Assembly (NCBI GenBank): GCA_037013685.1
Contig: CM072884.1
Coordinates: 7,750,001-7,814,000, forward strand
DNA length: 64,000 nt
Reading direction: 5' to 3'
Origin: Acridotheres tristis
Taxonomy: Eukaryota > Chordata > Aves > Passeriformes > Sturnidae
Part shown: one piece after another, positions 39,995 through 51,813 of the stretch
Layout of the letters: every line of letters begins with the position of its first letter
Numbering within the stretch: position 1 is the stretch's first letter
Position numbers and translations under genes: made by a program
The notes under the pieces: generated by a model
What the model was told of the DNA's origin: nothing
Database searches by the model: none
Seen by the model: only the letters and a program-made list of their open reading frames with translations

Positions 39995-40225
39995 TTTAAA
40001 AAGAATTTCGACAAGAATTTGTCCAACCTAAACCTCCTCTGGTGCAGCTTGAGGCCATTTCCTCTCATCCTATTGCTGATTACCTGGGAAAAAAGACCAA
40101 TTCTACCTGTCTACAGTCTCTTTTCAGGTACTTATATACTTATATACTTTAAGTATAGAGAGCAACAAGGTCTCCCTTGTCTCCTTTTCCCCAGGCAATA
40201 CTTTTACTGTTCCCATTTGAAAACA
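39995..40225 (-). mobile_element. CR1 LINE fragment, minus strand
   Basis: Reverse-oriented CR1 sequence from late ORF2. Landmarks on the plus strand are TTGTCCAACCTAAACCTCCT, GGTGCAGCTTGAGGCCATTT, CCTCTCATCCTATTGCTGATTACCTGGG split around 40,060-40,090, and AACAAGGTCTCCCTTGTCTC then CTTTTCCCCAGGC. Relative to the usual CR1 sequence there is a small local expansion of ACTTATAT units at about 40,130-40,150. Both ends are truncated. Confidence 0.93.
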
Positions 40226-41562
40226 GTGCTTGGTGTAAATGGGCCTTTTTGAATGGAAAAAAAAGCTTAGCATTTATGCACAGAAAATCCCAAATGCTGG
40301 CAATTTGGCAATTTATTTAGGACTGTTAATTCAAAGTAGGGCCACACTTTCATGCAGACTTGCACTGTTCTAGTGTTAAAATCCCTGTGATTGTACCAGG
40401 AGTGCCCCAATGCTAGCACATCCACTATGCCAGATTGGGTACAAGATCTAAGTTACCAGCTTCAAAGGAAACAAGAAAACAATGGTGATCATCATGATGA
40501 ACACTAGTCTCAGCATGTGTTGTTAAATCATTAGGTTTTTAAACTAATTTACTTAGTGGATACCCCTAAACAGGTTTAAAATGGATGTTATATTGATTTT
40601 GCTTAATCTTGTGAGGAATCAATTTAACCTAGGCTGATGTTTCAGGTTTAAAACAATTTTAGAGTGTCTACACGGGAGTTTCACACCACTTTAACTAAAT
40701 CAATCTGGAACCAATTTAATTTGGCTTGGTATTATGCTATGGACGGGAAACACTGAATAAAATGCTTACATGTAGGAATAAAGTGGTTCTAATCCCAAAT
40801 TAATGATCAGACTCTGCCTTCAGTTACTTCTCATGCTCCATTAAAATATGTAGGATTGTGCTACATCTGGGAAAAAAACCTTCAGCCAAAGCTTTGCCTT
40901 TTTGAAAAGCACTGTTTTTTTTGAGGAATTGCTTCATCCAGATGACAGGTGATGTGTCAAGGCTTTATAGTTCTTTTTTTTTTTTTCATGCAGATAGATC
41001 TTAATTTTAATGCTCCCAGACTTCTAGGTGGGTGTGAGTAAATTTCCCATGATGGTGAGGAAGTGGGGAAAGAGGAAGATAAAATACAATGATGGGCTAC
41101 GTGTTTAAATTCTGATTTGGGCTGATTTTTTTACTCTTCCTTTAATAGTTTGTTAGATTATCTATTTGGTTTCTCAAAAGTACTACAGTGATCCTGAACC
41201 TCCTTTTTTTATATGATCTGAAGAGTGCACCCATACACAGACAGCTGTTATCAGCCTGTGCTCCAGTGCAGCTCATGTGCTGTCTCATCAGCTGGATGCA
41301 GCTCTCAGGTAACAATTCAGCACTGGGTACTGTGCCATTCAGTGAGCATCCTCCTCTTGGGATGAATTCACTGAAGCTTCTTCTCATCTTCTTTAGAAGA
41401 GACCTGATGTCTAAGCATATCCTGGCCTAGAACTGAGCCCTTCAAATTCTGTTATTTATTTCTAGTCACAAAAGAGTAGAGGGGGAACCTTATTTACTTG
41501 CACCTGCCTAAGGATGGGCCACTTCAGAGTAGTCTGGTGTCTAATCTGAAAAGATGCTTACG
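40226..41562. other. Unique sequence between CR1 fragments
   Basis: Contains a T-run at about 40,974-40,986. Opposing frames of about 80 codons at 41,142-41,430 are mutual shadows with no recognised domain. Nothing else seen. Confidence 0.4.
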
Positions 41563-41888
41563 TAGAATCCTACAATCATAGGATGGTTTGGATTGGAAAG
41601 GACATTAAAGGTCATCTAGCACCAGCAACCCAGCTATGGGCACAGACATCCTCTAGACAAGGTTGCCCAGAGCCCCATCCCACCCAGCCTTGAACATTGC
41701 CAGGGATGGGGCAGCCACAGCTTCTTCTCTGTTACAGTGCCTCACCGCCCTCATGGTAATAATTTTTTTCTTAATATCTAATCTAAATCTGCTGTCTGTC
41801 AGTTTGAATCCATTGCCCTGTCACCCCAGGCCCTTGTAAATAGTCTCCCTCCATCCTTCTTGTAGGCTTCCTTCAGGTACTGGAGGGA
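41563..41888 (-). mobile_element. CR1 LINE 3' fragment of another subfamily, minus strand
   Basis: Begins on the plus strand with the reversed CR1 tail (AGAATCCTACAATCATAGGA then TGGTTTGGATTGGAAAGGAC), continues with GTCATCTAGC, CAAGGTTGCCCAGAGCCCCA, CCCAGCCTTGAACATTGCCA and GGGATGGGGCAGCCACAGC, and ends near TCCTTCTTGTAGGCTTCCTT, TCAGGTACTGGAGG. This is a 3' end plus late ORF2 of a CR1 copy. Its 3' UTR differs from the copies at 14,296 and 59,565 (GGGGCAGCCAC type), so it belongs to a different CR1 lineage. Confidence 0.95.
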
Positions 41889-43310
41889 CACATGATGATG
41901 GATGAAGGCAGATTGCAGGTAGCCAGCTAAACAGCATCCTTTAGGATTTTTGGCACTGGGAAAATGTGTAATGTGGTACTCACTGCTGAATTTGTCCTCA
42001 GACATACTCCTGCCAATGAACAGAAGCATAGCTGGATAATATACTTTGCTCAAAAGCAGGACTCCAATATCTTAAATATGTTGGTGGTATTATAGAAAAT
42101 GCATGTAGAGGATTCATAGTTTTTTTCTTGTTCTTCCTTTTTTGCAAGGCCAGGAGTGTAAGTACTGCTTGATAAATCTTAGCGATAATAATGACTATAT
42201 TTATTGCTGTTTGTAAGCAAAAAAGATAAAATGCTATCTCAACTGCTGTAAAAAAGTGTTGATGAGGCCCATTTAGTTCATAGATATTGCTGATATTTTA
42301 ATTCAGTGGTAGCACTGGGATGAGAGAAACATTAATCTCTCTGAATTTACATCTGCAGCAAAATGAGAGCTACTGGAAATATGGTTTGAGAGCAAGTTTG
42401 CTGCTAGTTTACAATAGCAGAACCCTACTTTCACTAGATTAATAATGGGAAATATCTCCATTTAAAAAATCAGTCCTCTAATTTATAGTTTGTCACAAAT
42501 GCCAGAAAAATAATATTGCAGATAAAACTCTGTGCCACTGTCCCTATAGGCACAATGTTACAGAATACATATGAGTGTAGCAAGCCTGGTTGTAACTTAA
42601 CAGTTTTAGAAAATTTACTGTGGCAGGTCTAGTTGGGCATATTTTCTTCTTTGAACTACCCAAAAATTGAAAAAGGCAAAAATCCTCAATACTAGGAGGT
42701 TTTTTCCTGCTAGTGTTCCTTTTTTTTTATATTCCTTTTCAGGTCCCTTCCAAAAAGGTAATTTCTCTGTTAAGAAATAACTGAAATTACTTGAAGTCAA
42801 ATCATTACATCAGCCATATTTTTTCCAATACATTTCCATATCTTGAAACCAAATGTCATGCATCTTCCCAAACTGAAGAGAAGGAGAACAACTTAAATCT
42901 TATCTTTCAAAAATGAAGGTTCAGTGAGAGGGAGAGAAATTTACTGAATGTTAGCAAGTAGCCCAAACTTTTTAAGTTGCTTTGGTGCCACCCAAATGCT
43001 AACGCATATGGGCAAATTGCCACTGTCAAAAACACACATGCTGCTTTTTAAAATTAAATTAAAGTACATATTTTATGGGACAGACTGTCTAATTGATTCT
43101 CTGTTGGCTTTTTTCCAAATTCTAAATTTACTTTGTTCCAGATCTCCACTCTTGCTGCAGATGGTCAAGCCTCAAAAGAGGCTTGGTTTGGCCAAAAAGT
43201 GGCTTCCCAATCACAATTTGTTTCCCCTTGCCTGAAGAGGTGTGAAATGAAGTTCTGAAATAAAGTCCTTCTGACCACCATGTAAACATATTTCACTTAC
43301 TTGATTGGGC
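41889..43310. other. Unique AT-rich sequence without a recognised gene
   Basis: Short T-rich patches only; a 95-codon frame at 42,948-43,235 has no recognisable features. Confidence 0.4.
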
Positions 43311-43358
43311 TTTTGGTTTGTTTTTTGGTGGGTTTTTTTTGTTTTTGTTTTTTTTTTG
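43311..43358. repeat. T/G-only low-complexity tract
   Basis: TTTTGG and TTTTTG units with no A or C over about 48 bases. Confidence 0.85.
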
Positions 43359-45939
43359 ATACCTCACACTGTGAGCTGATGCATCTGGGATATGCCACAG
43401 GAGAAGTTTGTGTAGCTATTGATGCTGATACAAACTGAGTGTGAAATTACTTATGCAAGTTTGAGCTGGCAAAAGCAAGGCCAGGAAGTTCAGCCAAGAA
43501 TCAGACTCCTGTTTTGAGGCAGTGGGACTGGGCTGAGTTACCAGGGGTCTGCCTTCACTTTCCAGCTATGCTGGCTCTTTCATGAATAGTAGAAGGTATT
43601 TTAAACTCCTTTTCTTTCAGCCAGACAAGCTTGGCTCACAAAGGGGGATTTCCAGTACTTAAAGTCCCTAGTGTAAGATTTTTACAACCATACACAGCTT
43701 TCTCAGGAACCTGATGCATGTCACATTCAGCACTCGTAAGAACAGCTTTTTCAGTTTATTGGATTTGATCTCCCACTACTTTATAGTTCTGTTAGTCATG
43801 CTGATTGCTATAGCTTACAGTTTGTCAGATTTACACCCTTTTTCATTATTTAGTCAGGTGTATGCTCTATTCTCATCAAGCATCAGTAGCTGTTTTTAAA
43901 CACTTGTGGCTGCACCATAAAAGAAGTCAAAGCTGCAATATTCCATGCTGCTAATGGAACAAACTAGATTTCATGTTCTGTTTTCACACAGTTTCTTTAC
44001 TCCTAAGTCTCATTGGGTGGCAGCTGAACTCAGACACTGGAAAAACATCCCAGTATGATTTAATATAAATAGATTTTACCTCTTCTCCTTCTCCCTCTAA
44101 ACAAAAACCCAAAGTGTTGTTTGGTTTTTTTTCTACATAGAAAAGAGTAATTTTAGACCTTTTCGGAAGGAAATCCCTAATATCTTTCTTTTCCTTCCCT
44201 CCCTCTGATATATAAAGCTCAAGAGAGACAAAAAGGTCTGTGGTCTCTCCACACCTGCCCTGGAAATGAAAGTAGCTTTTACCTTCTGCCGAAGGGATTT
44301 TAAACGGGCTTCTTTTCTCACCCCTGCCTGAGGCTGCTCCCTTAGCCATTGACATCCCAGCTACTCTCATCCATGAATTTCTCCAGCTGACACTGGTTTG
44401 TTCTGTAGCACAAGTGCTCACAAGAAACATAAACTAGAATCCCCTGCAACTTGTAGTTTTAACTTAATTCTCAAGTGAATATCCTGCTCACTGGAGTAAG
44501 TGACAGAGTACAGTAGGCACACAAAGCAGTTCTGGCTGGGCACTGTGCAGGGTGCAAGTCTGAGCCTTCTGTTGAAAAGTAAAGCCCTTTCATTGGATAT
44601 AATAGACTTCATCCCCTTAGATTAATGCTATCATTCCACTGTCTTTGGGGGAAAAATACTCGTTTTAGGCAAGTGTCATGTCACTATAGCTCTACATCCT
44701 GCACATAATCCATTAGAAAAAACACAATTAAAATTATAGTAGACTAGATGAAAGGGTTGCTCTCTGCCCTCCCTTCCAATACAAGACGGTAAAAGTAAGG
44801 TGTTTTCCTGGCAACTGAATATATGAGTTTAATGTACTGAGGGAAAAGAATGAATGTAATTGATATTTTCCCTATTTTTTCTACTGAATTCAGTGTGCTA
44901 ATGCATTATCTGATCCATTCCAAACACATCAGGGTTGTAGCTCATGTGCAAGCCAGCTGTGTGATACATGTGCAATTTGTTCATGGTTTCCCAGATAGAT
45001 TAGAGCCACTGCACAAGAGCAAAAACCTAGGGAATAGATCTGCACATCCATAGCCACATGATCTTTACGTGCCTGTTGAATATTGGATTAAGATTTCTGG
45101 AACTAACTCAATCAGGGGTACAGACTGTATAGAAATCCAGAGGAAAAGACACAGTCTGAAACTCAGAGAGAAAGAGAAAATAAATCGCTAAGTAAAAATA
45201 CCCAAAAAAACCCCAACAAAACAAGAACAAAAAATCTCAAACCCTCAAATCCAGGAAAAAAATCAGATCTGCTGACCTTGTGGCCTAAGCAAATTTGCAC
45301 CTAGTAGAGTTCTTCTAGTCCAATTGGTACATCCTGACCTCTTGCATTTCTTAAATTACTTGTCTTGGGTCTATGACTCCAGCTAATGAGTGTGGCAAGA
45401 AAGGTTGTGGAGATGATAGAAAGGAGAAAAAACTGAAAAACCTCTATGTATCATTGAAATGGGGTTGCTGTTCCATTTGAGGAAAAGTTTGAAAGTATTA
45501 TTTTGGACAGAGTTTAGCAATGAAGGGGAAAAACACCTCTTTAGTGAACTACAATTCTGTGGTATTGTAAGAATTCTCATTCATGCCTAACAAGACTAAA
45601 TGAAGGGAATCAGAAAAGAACTGGAGAACTGGAACAATAGGAATATTTAAAATAATTTAATTTATTTCCAGCAGGTTCAGCCTTTCATGTTTCAAACATA
45701 TCACACATTTTAGAGTATTTTATTTTTCCATTAGAGAACAACTGAATTGATATGTCCTGTTCTGTGCATTTCTAGAATTGTTGTTATTTGGAACTAACAC
45801 ATTTCAACTGTATGACAACTTCTAAAAGAGATCAAAAATAAATCAAATTTTGAAAGGTTTGGGCTTGGCCACCTACAGAGGCTGTATGATTAAGTGAAAC
45901 TGGGTGAATAACAGGTAAGGAAAGAATTTTTTTATGTTA
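43359..45939. other. Unique sequence without a recognised gene
   Basis: The longest non-repeat open frame of the window is here, minus strand 43,984-44,430 (148 codons). It has no signal peptide, domain or motif that I know, and nothing upstream looks like a splice acceptor or promoter with confidence; it is regarded as chance. An A/C-rich patch lies at about 45,199-45,240. Confidence 0.4.
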
Positions 45940-46035
45940 AGGAAACTTCCATGCAGGAGCCACTCTGGCAGCCACACCCACACCACCTGAGCCGGGTGAC
46001 ATTGAAAAGGGACTCTGAGCAAAGGAACCTCTGGG

Positions 46036-46043
46036 CTTTTATA
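46036..46043 (-). promoter_or_regulatory. TATA box, minus strand
   Basis: On the minus strand the octamer TATAAAAG, preceded by GAGGG and followed by CCC, has the form of a strong core promoter. About 30 bases downstream lies a GC-rich segment suitable as a leader. Best explained as the promoter of the putative LTR-like block. Confidence 0.45.
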
Positions 46044-47150
46044 CCCTCATAGTCTAAGTGAGCAAAAGTTTGGGGGCAGTCTTCTACCTGCCTCTCAATG
46101 TCCCTCTGTCCCCTGCAAAAGGCTGGCAGATCACAGCCTCTTTTCTCAGGACCCCACCCAGAGCCTGACCTGCAGCCACCTGCACTGAATATGTTCCTTT
46201 ACAGTTCTCTCTTTATTTTAACTGAGCATATCTGATAACATACTAAAAGGGAAAACAGAAGCTTTTCAAGGCATTTGACCTCTTTCCTTACACAGATTAC
46301 AAATAACTACTCCAGAATGAAGGATAACAAGATTGTCATGGGGTGGAAACTATTACCAATGTAAAATCACAAAGGATTCTCAAGTCAGTAACTATGAACT
46401 GATTGATCATTCACTACTTACACTGGGTCAAGCATTTAACTCCACCCAACAAGCTGGCCTTAGCTGAGACATAAGTTCCCGGTAGGTGCCTCCCCAAAAA
46501 CTGATACACTATTTTATATTCACTCTAAAATGAGCGCCTCTGTTTGATTCACTTGACTCTGGAACCTCATATCTAGGTATAAATTCCTTTTACTACTGCT
46601 CCTGTGTCAGACCTCCTTCTTAGAAAGGCTTCAGCCAGTCTGACAGCTGAGCATTTACTATCACCAGTAAATGTTTGTACCCAGCCATAGGTGGGACATC
46701 TGCAGAGTTTGTGAGCAGCTGCTGAAAAGGGAAGTAGCTCCACGGCGATCCTCCTAACTCTGAGATCAGTGTGACATTCGGGAACTTCCAGCATGTGAGG
46801 CAACAGTTTATGATTCCCTTTTTGGTGGCATAAAATGTTAAATCCTCTTTGGCCTTTGGCAGAATGGGTTTTCCCCCAGTTGTTCATATTCCATCGCTAT
46901 TTTGAGTTGCCTCTCACTTTTCCCATTGTCTCTGCCTCTGTGCTGAGCAGTCCTTCTCACACAGAGTCTTAGGGTCTGCCACACTTGATCTTTCACTCTG
47001 GCCAACCCTCAGGGCCACAGCAGCCCTCTAACTTGTCAAGGTCTCTCTGACTTGTTCCCTCTCCCCAGACGTGCTGCACACCTCAGACACTCATTCTGCT
47101 CCTTGGGCTTCTGCTACCTGTCCTTGGCTCACCACACAATTAAATCAGAT

Positions 47151-47240
47151 CAAACCAGTTCAGACCAGTTCTGACAGGCTCAAACTGATTCCAACTGGCC
47201 ACAGCTCGTTCAAAACAGTTCCAACCAGCAGATCAGCTTG
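47151..47240. repeat. Degenerate 10-bp tandem repeat (CAAACCAGTT-like)
   Basis: Nine successive 10-base units stay in exact register: CAAACCAGTT, CAGACCAGTT, CTGACAGGCT, CAAACTGATT, CCAACTGGCC, ACAGCTCGTT, CAAAACAGTT, CCAACCAGCA and GATCAGCTTG. Units diverge by substitution but not by length, so the period is strict and close to one helical turn. Confidence 0.8.
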
Positions 47241-47560
47241 AGCTGGGTGCCTCTTGAGGGAGACCCAGAACAAAGAAATCCCTGGGAAATTATATCCTTA
47301 CAAATTCTGCACCTCACCCTCACACTCTCTTTGAATGTCTTGCATGTGGCTCTTGGCACAGTGGTAATTTTTTGCCTCAGGTCTTCTAACACCTTCCTGG
47401 GCTCTTTCTCTGTGCCCATGCAGGCTGGCCATTAATTGTAATTATCTTGTCAAGTTGAAGCTTCTGCTGACAACTGTATCCTCCTTATATTCTGCTTTGT
47501 GATTCTGGTGCACCTGCCCGCTGGCAGAGCACGGCAAACTAAAGGAGCCCTAGACTTAGG

Positions 47561-50500
47561 ATAAATGTTACCTAGCAACAACAAAAACATCAGTGTGTTA
47601 TCAATATTCTTCTCATACTAAAGGCAAAACACAGCTACTAGGAAAACTACTGAGAAAATTAACTCTATTCTGTCTAAAAACATATCTGGGTCTAAGTTCT
47701 CACCTTGTAGCCTGGGGTTTCAGAAACCATAGCTACTATATTCTATATCACACAGTATTATAACTATGTAACTCATTCAACTTATAATTGATTTATTCTA
47801 AACAACTAATATCTCTCAGCAATATAATGAGACAGTCCTTCGAATCCAAATTTTCTGCTAAAATCATGTAATTTCTTGGTTCCCTCTGCATTAAAATGAT
47901 GTATCTCCATGTTCTGCTACCCCTCTAGTTTTCCTGTAACATATCAGGATATAACTTTTTAAAAAACTAAAGCAGAATAGGATTGCTACTCCAGAATGTA
48001 GCCTCGTTTATTGCTCTTCCTTTTATTCCTGCAAGGACAGCAGGAGAGGTGAAGGGAGGAAAAGATCAGATTGGGTAAATAAGAAGAATGGTGCTAAAAT
48101 TAACCCTTTTTACTCAAATTCCACTCTTCCCAGGGCACACTAGCTGAATATTATGTCTGGAGGCAAGTATGCTTGGGAGCCTAAAAAGATTCCTGAAAAG
48201 AATACGTATAAATGTTTCAGAGACCACAAGGAGCTTGACTTAAATCACTTGTCAGAGACACACATCTGCAGATTTGACTTGAATTTTCCCCTTAGAACAT
48301 TTATTTATGACACCTGCTAGGTGGGCTCTCTGACTCTTTTATAGTTTAGCATTTCCATCCAATAATGTGTTGCTTCTATAATTAGAGCTCTTCTTTTGAT
48401 GCCTCCAAGCTTAATTTTCTTTTGTATCTTGTGTTTGTTTTCATTAGGTTTCCATGGAAATCCTGGACTTGTAATTGATTTCTTTGAAGTTCAGCAGCTC
48501 TGTTAGTAGATGTGAAGCATTCTAGTTAGGATAGCTTCCACTACACTATACAATGCTACCCTCTAGTTCTTTTACAGTACAATAGCACCTTCCTTTAAAT
48601 CTTTGTGTAGGTATAACAGACTAAAAACTTGTCTAATACATCTGGATCAACTTCTTTTTGCGTGCATATTCTGGCTGTTGGCTCAGAGGAGAAAAAAAAA
48701 AAGTAAGTGCATAACCCCCTTTGTCAGAAAGTGCTTGTAGATCAGAAAACAGAACGAGTGGAGACAATGACAGATAAAATATTTGGGCTTTTTCAGGTTT
48801 CAAGAATAATGCTGGGGTTAATATGGAATTTCTACAGTTTCTTAGATATATACCTTCATTCCACAGGCTGGAACTCTCTCTTGTCATACAAAGCATTTAA
48901 AATGCAGTGTCCACCCTTACCACAAGCATTGAAGACATCTCTTGTTCAAATTATTTCATCACAACAATGGTGAGACACAATCTTACTACCTGTCATATGA
49001 CAGAAGTTACCTGGAATATTAATTACTTGCAGAAATGTAGTAAAGTGGAATGAAACAGAAGTCTGTTATTCAGTTTTTGAGAACATCTGAGTGATGTTAA
49101 TATTTGAGATTTCAAATTTTCCAAGCTTGAGAAAAGTCTAATTCTGTGACCTAAAATACCATTGTTTGATAGTTGAGTCAGTTTTAAACAGCAGTGCTTA
49201 CTACATTTTCTTCTTTATATACTTCCATGTTAATCACAACATTCCCCAAAAACAAAGCAGTTTGTGGCAGTTTTCATTATAAAAGCACAAAAGAATTTAA
49301 CTGTGTTATGAAGTGCATTAATGCCAGTGAAATCATTAATAATAGCTTACAGGTAATCCTCTAAAGATGTAAAATTTGGTTCAAAAGTTTACCTTGAAGC
49401 TTATCCAATATATGTAAATCTCCTGGGACATACAGCATCTTACAGGAATTTGTTCAGGTGGATCCTACATCCAGCTGCCCAGAAAGAGTAAAAAAAACCC
49501 ATTTGTTCAATGGTTTTTCAGTGTTCAGGCTCTGGAGTCATCAGGAGCTTTAAGCTACAGAATACTGCAAAACTATCACGAGAGAAATTAATAAAGGAGT
49601 GAGTGTTAAAAAAAAAAAAAAGAGCTTTAAATTCAGGTGAGAGTTTGGTGTGCATTGGTCTTCTCAATTCTAAGTGAGAATTAATCTAGTACTCAGTACT
49701 GAATTTTTAGAATGAATGGACTGTCTCAGATGTCCATATTGATAATTTATCAAAAATGACAAAGTCTGTATTTTCCTTCTCATTTTTTATACCTAATGTT
49801 CAGAAATCTGGCCTTCTTGAAGTTAAAGCATGTAAAAAATATGACTGCTTTGGATTCATCCATCTTTAGTTGTCATTTTGGCATGGGAGGATTGTATGGG
49901 AAAGCAGCAATCAGTTCACAAAAAGAAAGATCTCACTTAAATTACAACAAATGGCCAAAAAAAATGGAATTTGGCTTTTATTTTTATTTTTCCAATTTTG
50001 TTGGTTTTGTCTTCTTTTTTTTTTACATAGAATGGCCATCTGGTAAGTTGAAAATCTTGTTTATCTGCTGTCTTTATATGTTTTTTGTCTTTTGACCATT
50101 CAGCAGTACAGGATATGTGCAGAAGTGCTAATGATGGCAGGGCCACCAGCAGGAGCTGTAATATGTCTTGGGTTTGACTTCCCAACATTTCCAGGACGAC
50201 CACAAATTCACAAATGTGTGAGTAGAAATCTGAAGAGGACAGTCTGAGAGGTGTGTTGGTGTGATTTGGGATTTATCTGACAAGTCATCATTTTAAATTA
50301 ATGCTGCCTCATTTTTCACAAAGTCAATTCAAAACAGCACTTCCTGAAGCAGGAAAAAGAGAAACTGGACTCCCAAGAAAAGCTTGTGTCTTTCAGCTAC
50401 TGATACCTGACATGGTGAGTGAAGACAGATCTTAATATCTTTTTATAGGGAGGTAATTTTTGTCTAGTGTACCAAAGGATACGTTTGCAAAGCTGACAAT

Positions 50501-51289
50501 CTGTAAAACTTTTTAAAATCTAGCTGCCTACTCAAGGGAGAGTAGAAGAGTGAGGAAGATGATGGAGCATGCTCTCTGGACAGCATGGGCAGTCTAATGG
50601 CTCCTCACTTCATTTTATACCTTGTTCTCAATTCCATTTTATGTCTTTCTCTAAATTTTTGGGGTCCTGACCCATTTTTTCCTCTGCATCTGATAATCCC
50701 TCCACCCTTACTATAAACTGATCTCTTCATTCTGCATTAGTGAATTAAAGCAGTCTGATTTTCAAACTATATTTTGTAATTTTCAGTGCTACAAATTAGT
50801 TTGGGAAAACCTCTGGCAAGTGAGGTGGATGATCAGTGGCCAGAGCAAGGAGAACAAAAGAGGAGAGGAGCCAGTAGCAGCAGTGAGCCATCAAATGGCT
50901 CCCCACTGCCTTGTGTCCTTCACTATTAGACCAGGAATAATCTTTAGGAAATTCTTTTTAAAATTATTTGTAAGATTCAGACATCGGTGGCTTTTGCAGC
51001 AAAAATAGCTCAAGAACCCCTGTGACCTCCAAAAGGCTGCACATTTCTCCTTCCTAGTAATTTTCCTCACCAGTAATCCAGCTCCCCATTTCAGCTCGCA
51101 GGAGGCTCCAGAGGTGGAAATATGTTGAAAACTGCTCATGTCTGAGTTTGGAAATGTCTAAAGCTGGTCCCACAAAAAAGAGATCTTACTGATACACTTC
51201 AACTTGCTGAAAAGACTATTAAAGTGAAGCTTTTTTCGATTTTGATTTACAATCTCTGAAATATTTTGGAGCACTTTCTGTTGAGAATT
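47561..51289. other. Unique AT-rich sequence without a recognised gene
   Basis: A 14-base A-run is at 49,608-49,621. Frames of up to 99 codons have no recognisable domain. No mobile element or RNA gene seen. Confidence 0.4.
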
Positions 51290-51813
51290 GCTGAGCCCTG
51301 CAGCCAGGAGGGTGACACCTCACGGAAGGTATGGGGACAGAAAGGTAAAATGCTGTGTGGCAACAGGGGGAAAAGTGTGAGAAACATCTCTGTGGGCCCA
51401 AAGAGAACGAGAGGGAGGTGAGGGAGGAGGTGATCCAGGTCCCAGAGCAGGGGTTATCCAGCAGCCCCTCCATGGACTGACCACAGCCCCCATTCCCCAT
51501 CCTCCCAACACCACTCAGTGAGACAGGCTGGGGTGTCAGCAATGAAGGAGTGAAGGTGAGGCTGGGAGAAAGTGGTGGAGGAGTTTTAATTTTGTTTTCA
51601 TTTCTCACCATCCAAATCTATTTTAACCATCAATAAAGTAAATTATTTTCCTCAAGCCAAGTCTGCTTTGTCTGTGACAGTGATCTCCCTGCCTTCACCT
51701 TGACCCAAGAGCTTGTCAGTCTTATTTCCCCTTGCCTTGTCCCATTGAGGACTGGGGTGAGAAAGTGACTAGGTGGGCATCTGGCAGCTGGCCAAGGTCA
51801 ACCCACGACCACC
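51290..51813 (+). mobile_element. Endogenous retrovirus LTR, plus strand (same family as 174-475)
   Basis: The clearer of two copies of one LTR family. In order: a GC-rich U3 part including CAGCAGCCCCTCCATGGACT and CTGACCACAGCCCCCATTCC (about 51,455-51,500); a GGGAGAAAGTGGTGGAGGAG segment; TTTCATTTCTCACCATCC; an intact AATAAA at 51,632-51,637 followed by CCTCAAGCCAAGTCTGCTTT; GTGACAGTGATCTCCCTGCC; and the end segment GGCCAAGGTCAACCCA (about 51,791-51,805). The U3 start is uncertain, so the copy may be shortened. Long minus-strand frames here (130 codons at 51,219-51,611) are a by-product of composition. No retroviral genes flank it. Confidence 0.85.
51632..51637 (+). terminator. LTR polyadenylation signal AATAAA
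   Basis: Intact AATAAA at the R-region position of the LTR, about 180 bases before its end. The sister copy at 174-475 has lost it. Confidence 0.65.

Larger units (their letters stand above)
45940..47560 (-). mobile_element. Probable decayed LTR-type element or part of one, minus strand
   Basis: A 1.6-kb block with higher GC than its flanks. Read on the minus strand, its end looks like an LTR: a clean TATA box (GGTATAAAAGCCC, plus-strand 46,036-46,043) is followed by a GC-rich leader of about 100 bases to about 45,946. Further upstream on that strand are a GTTTTTGGGGAGG run (plus-strand about 46,490) that could be a worn polypurine tract, and a 10-bp-period repeat at 47,151-47,240. A 104-codon minus-strand frame (46,573-46,887, rich in H, R and C) lies inside; I do not recognise it. 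Ends, target-site duplication and family are not established. It could instead be ordinary gene-derived DNA. Confidence 0.35.

Noticed and set aside
43984..44430. 148-codon open frame on the minus strand, longest outside simple repeats
   Set aside because: No domain, signal or motif that I know, no credible splice or promoter context, and a frame of this length is plausible by chance in 64 kb read six ways.
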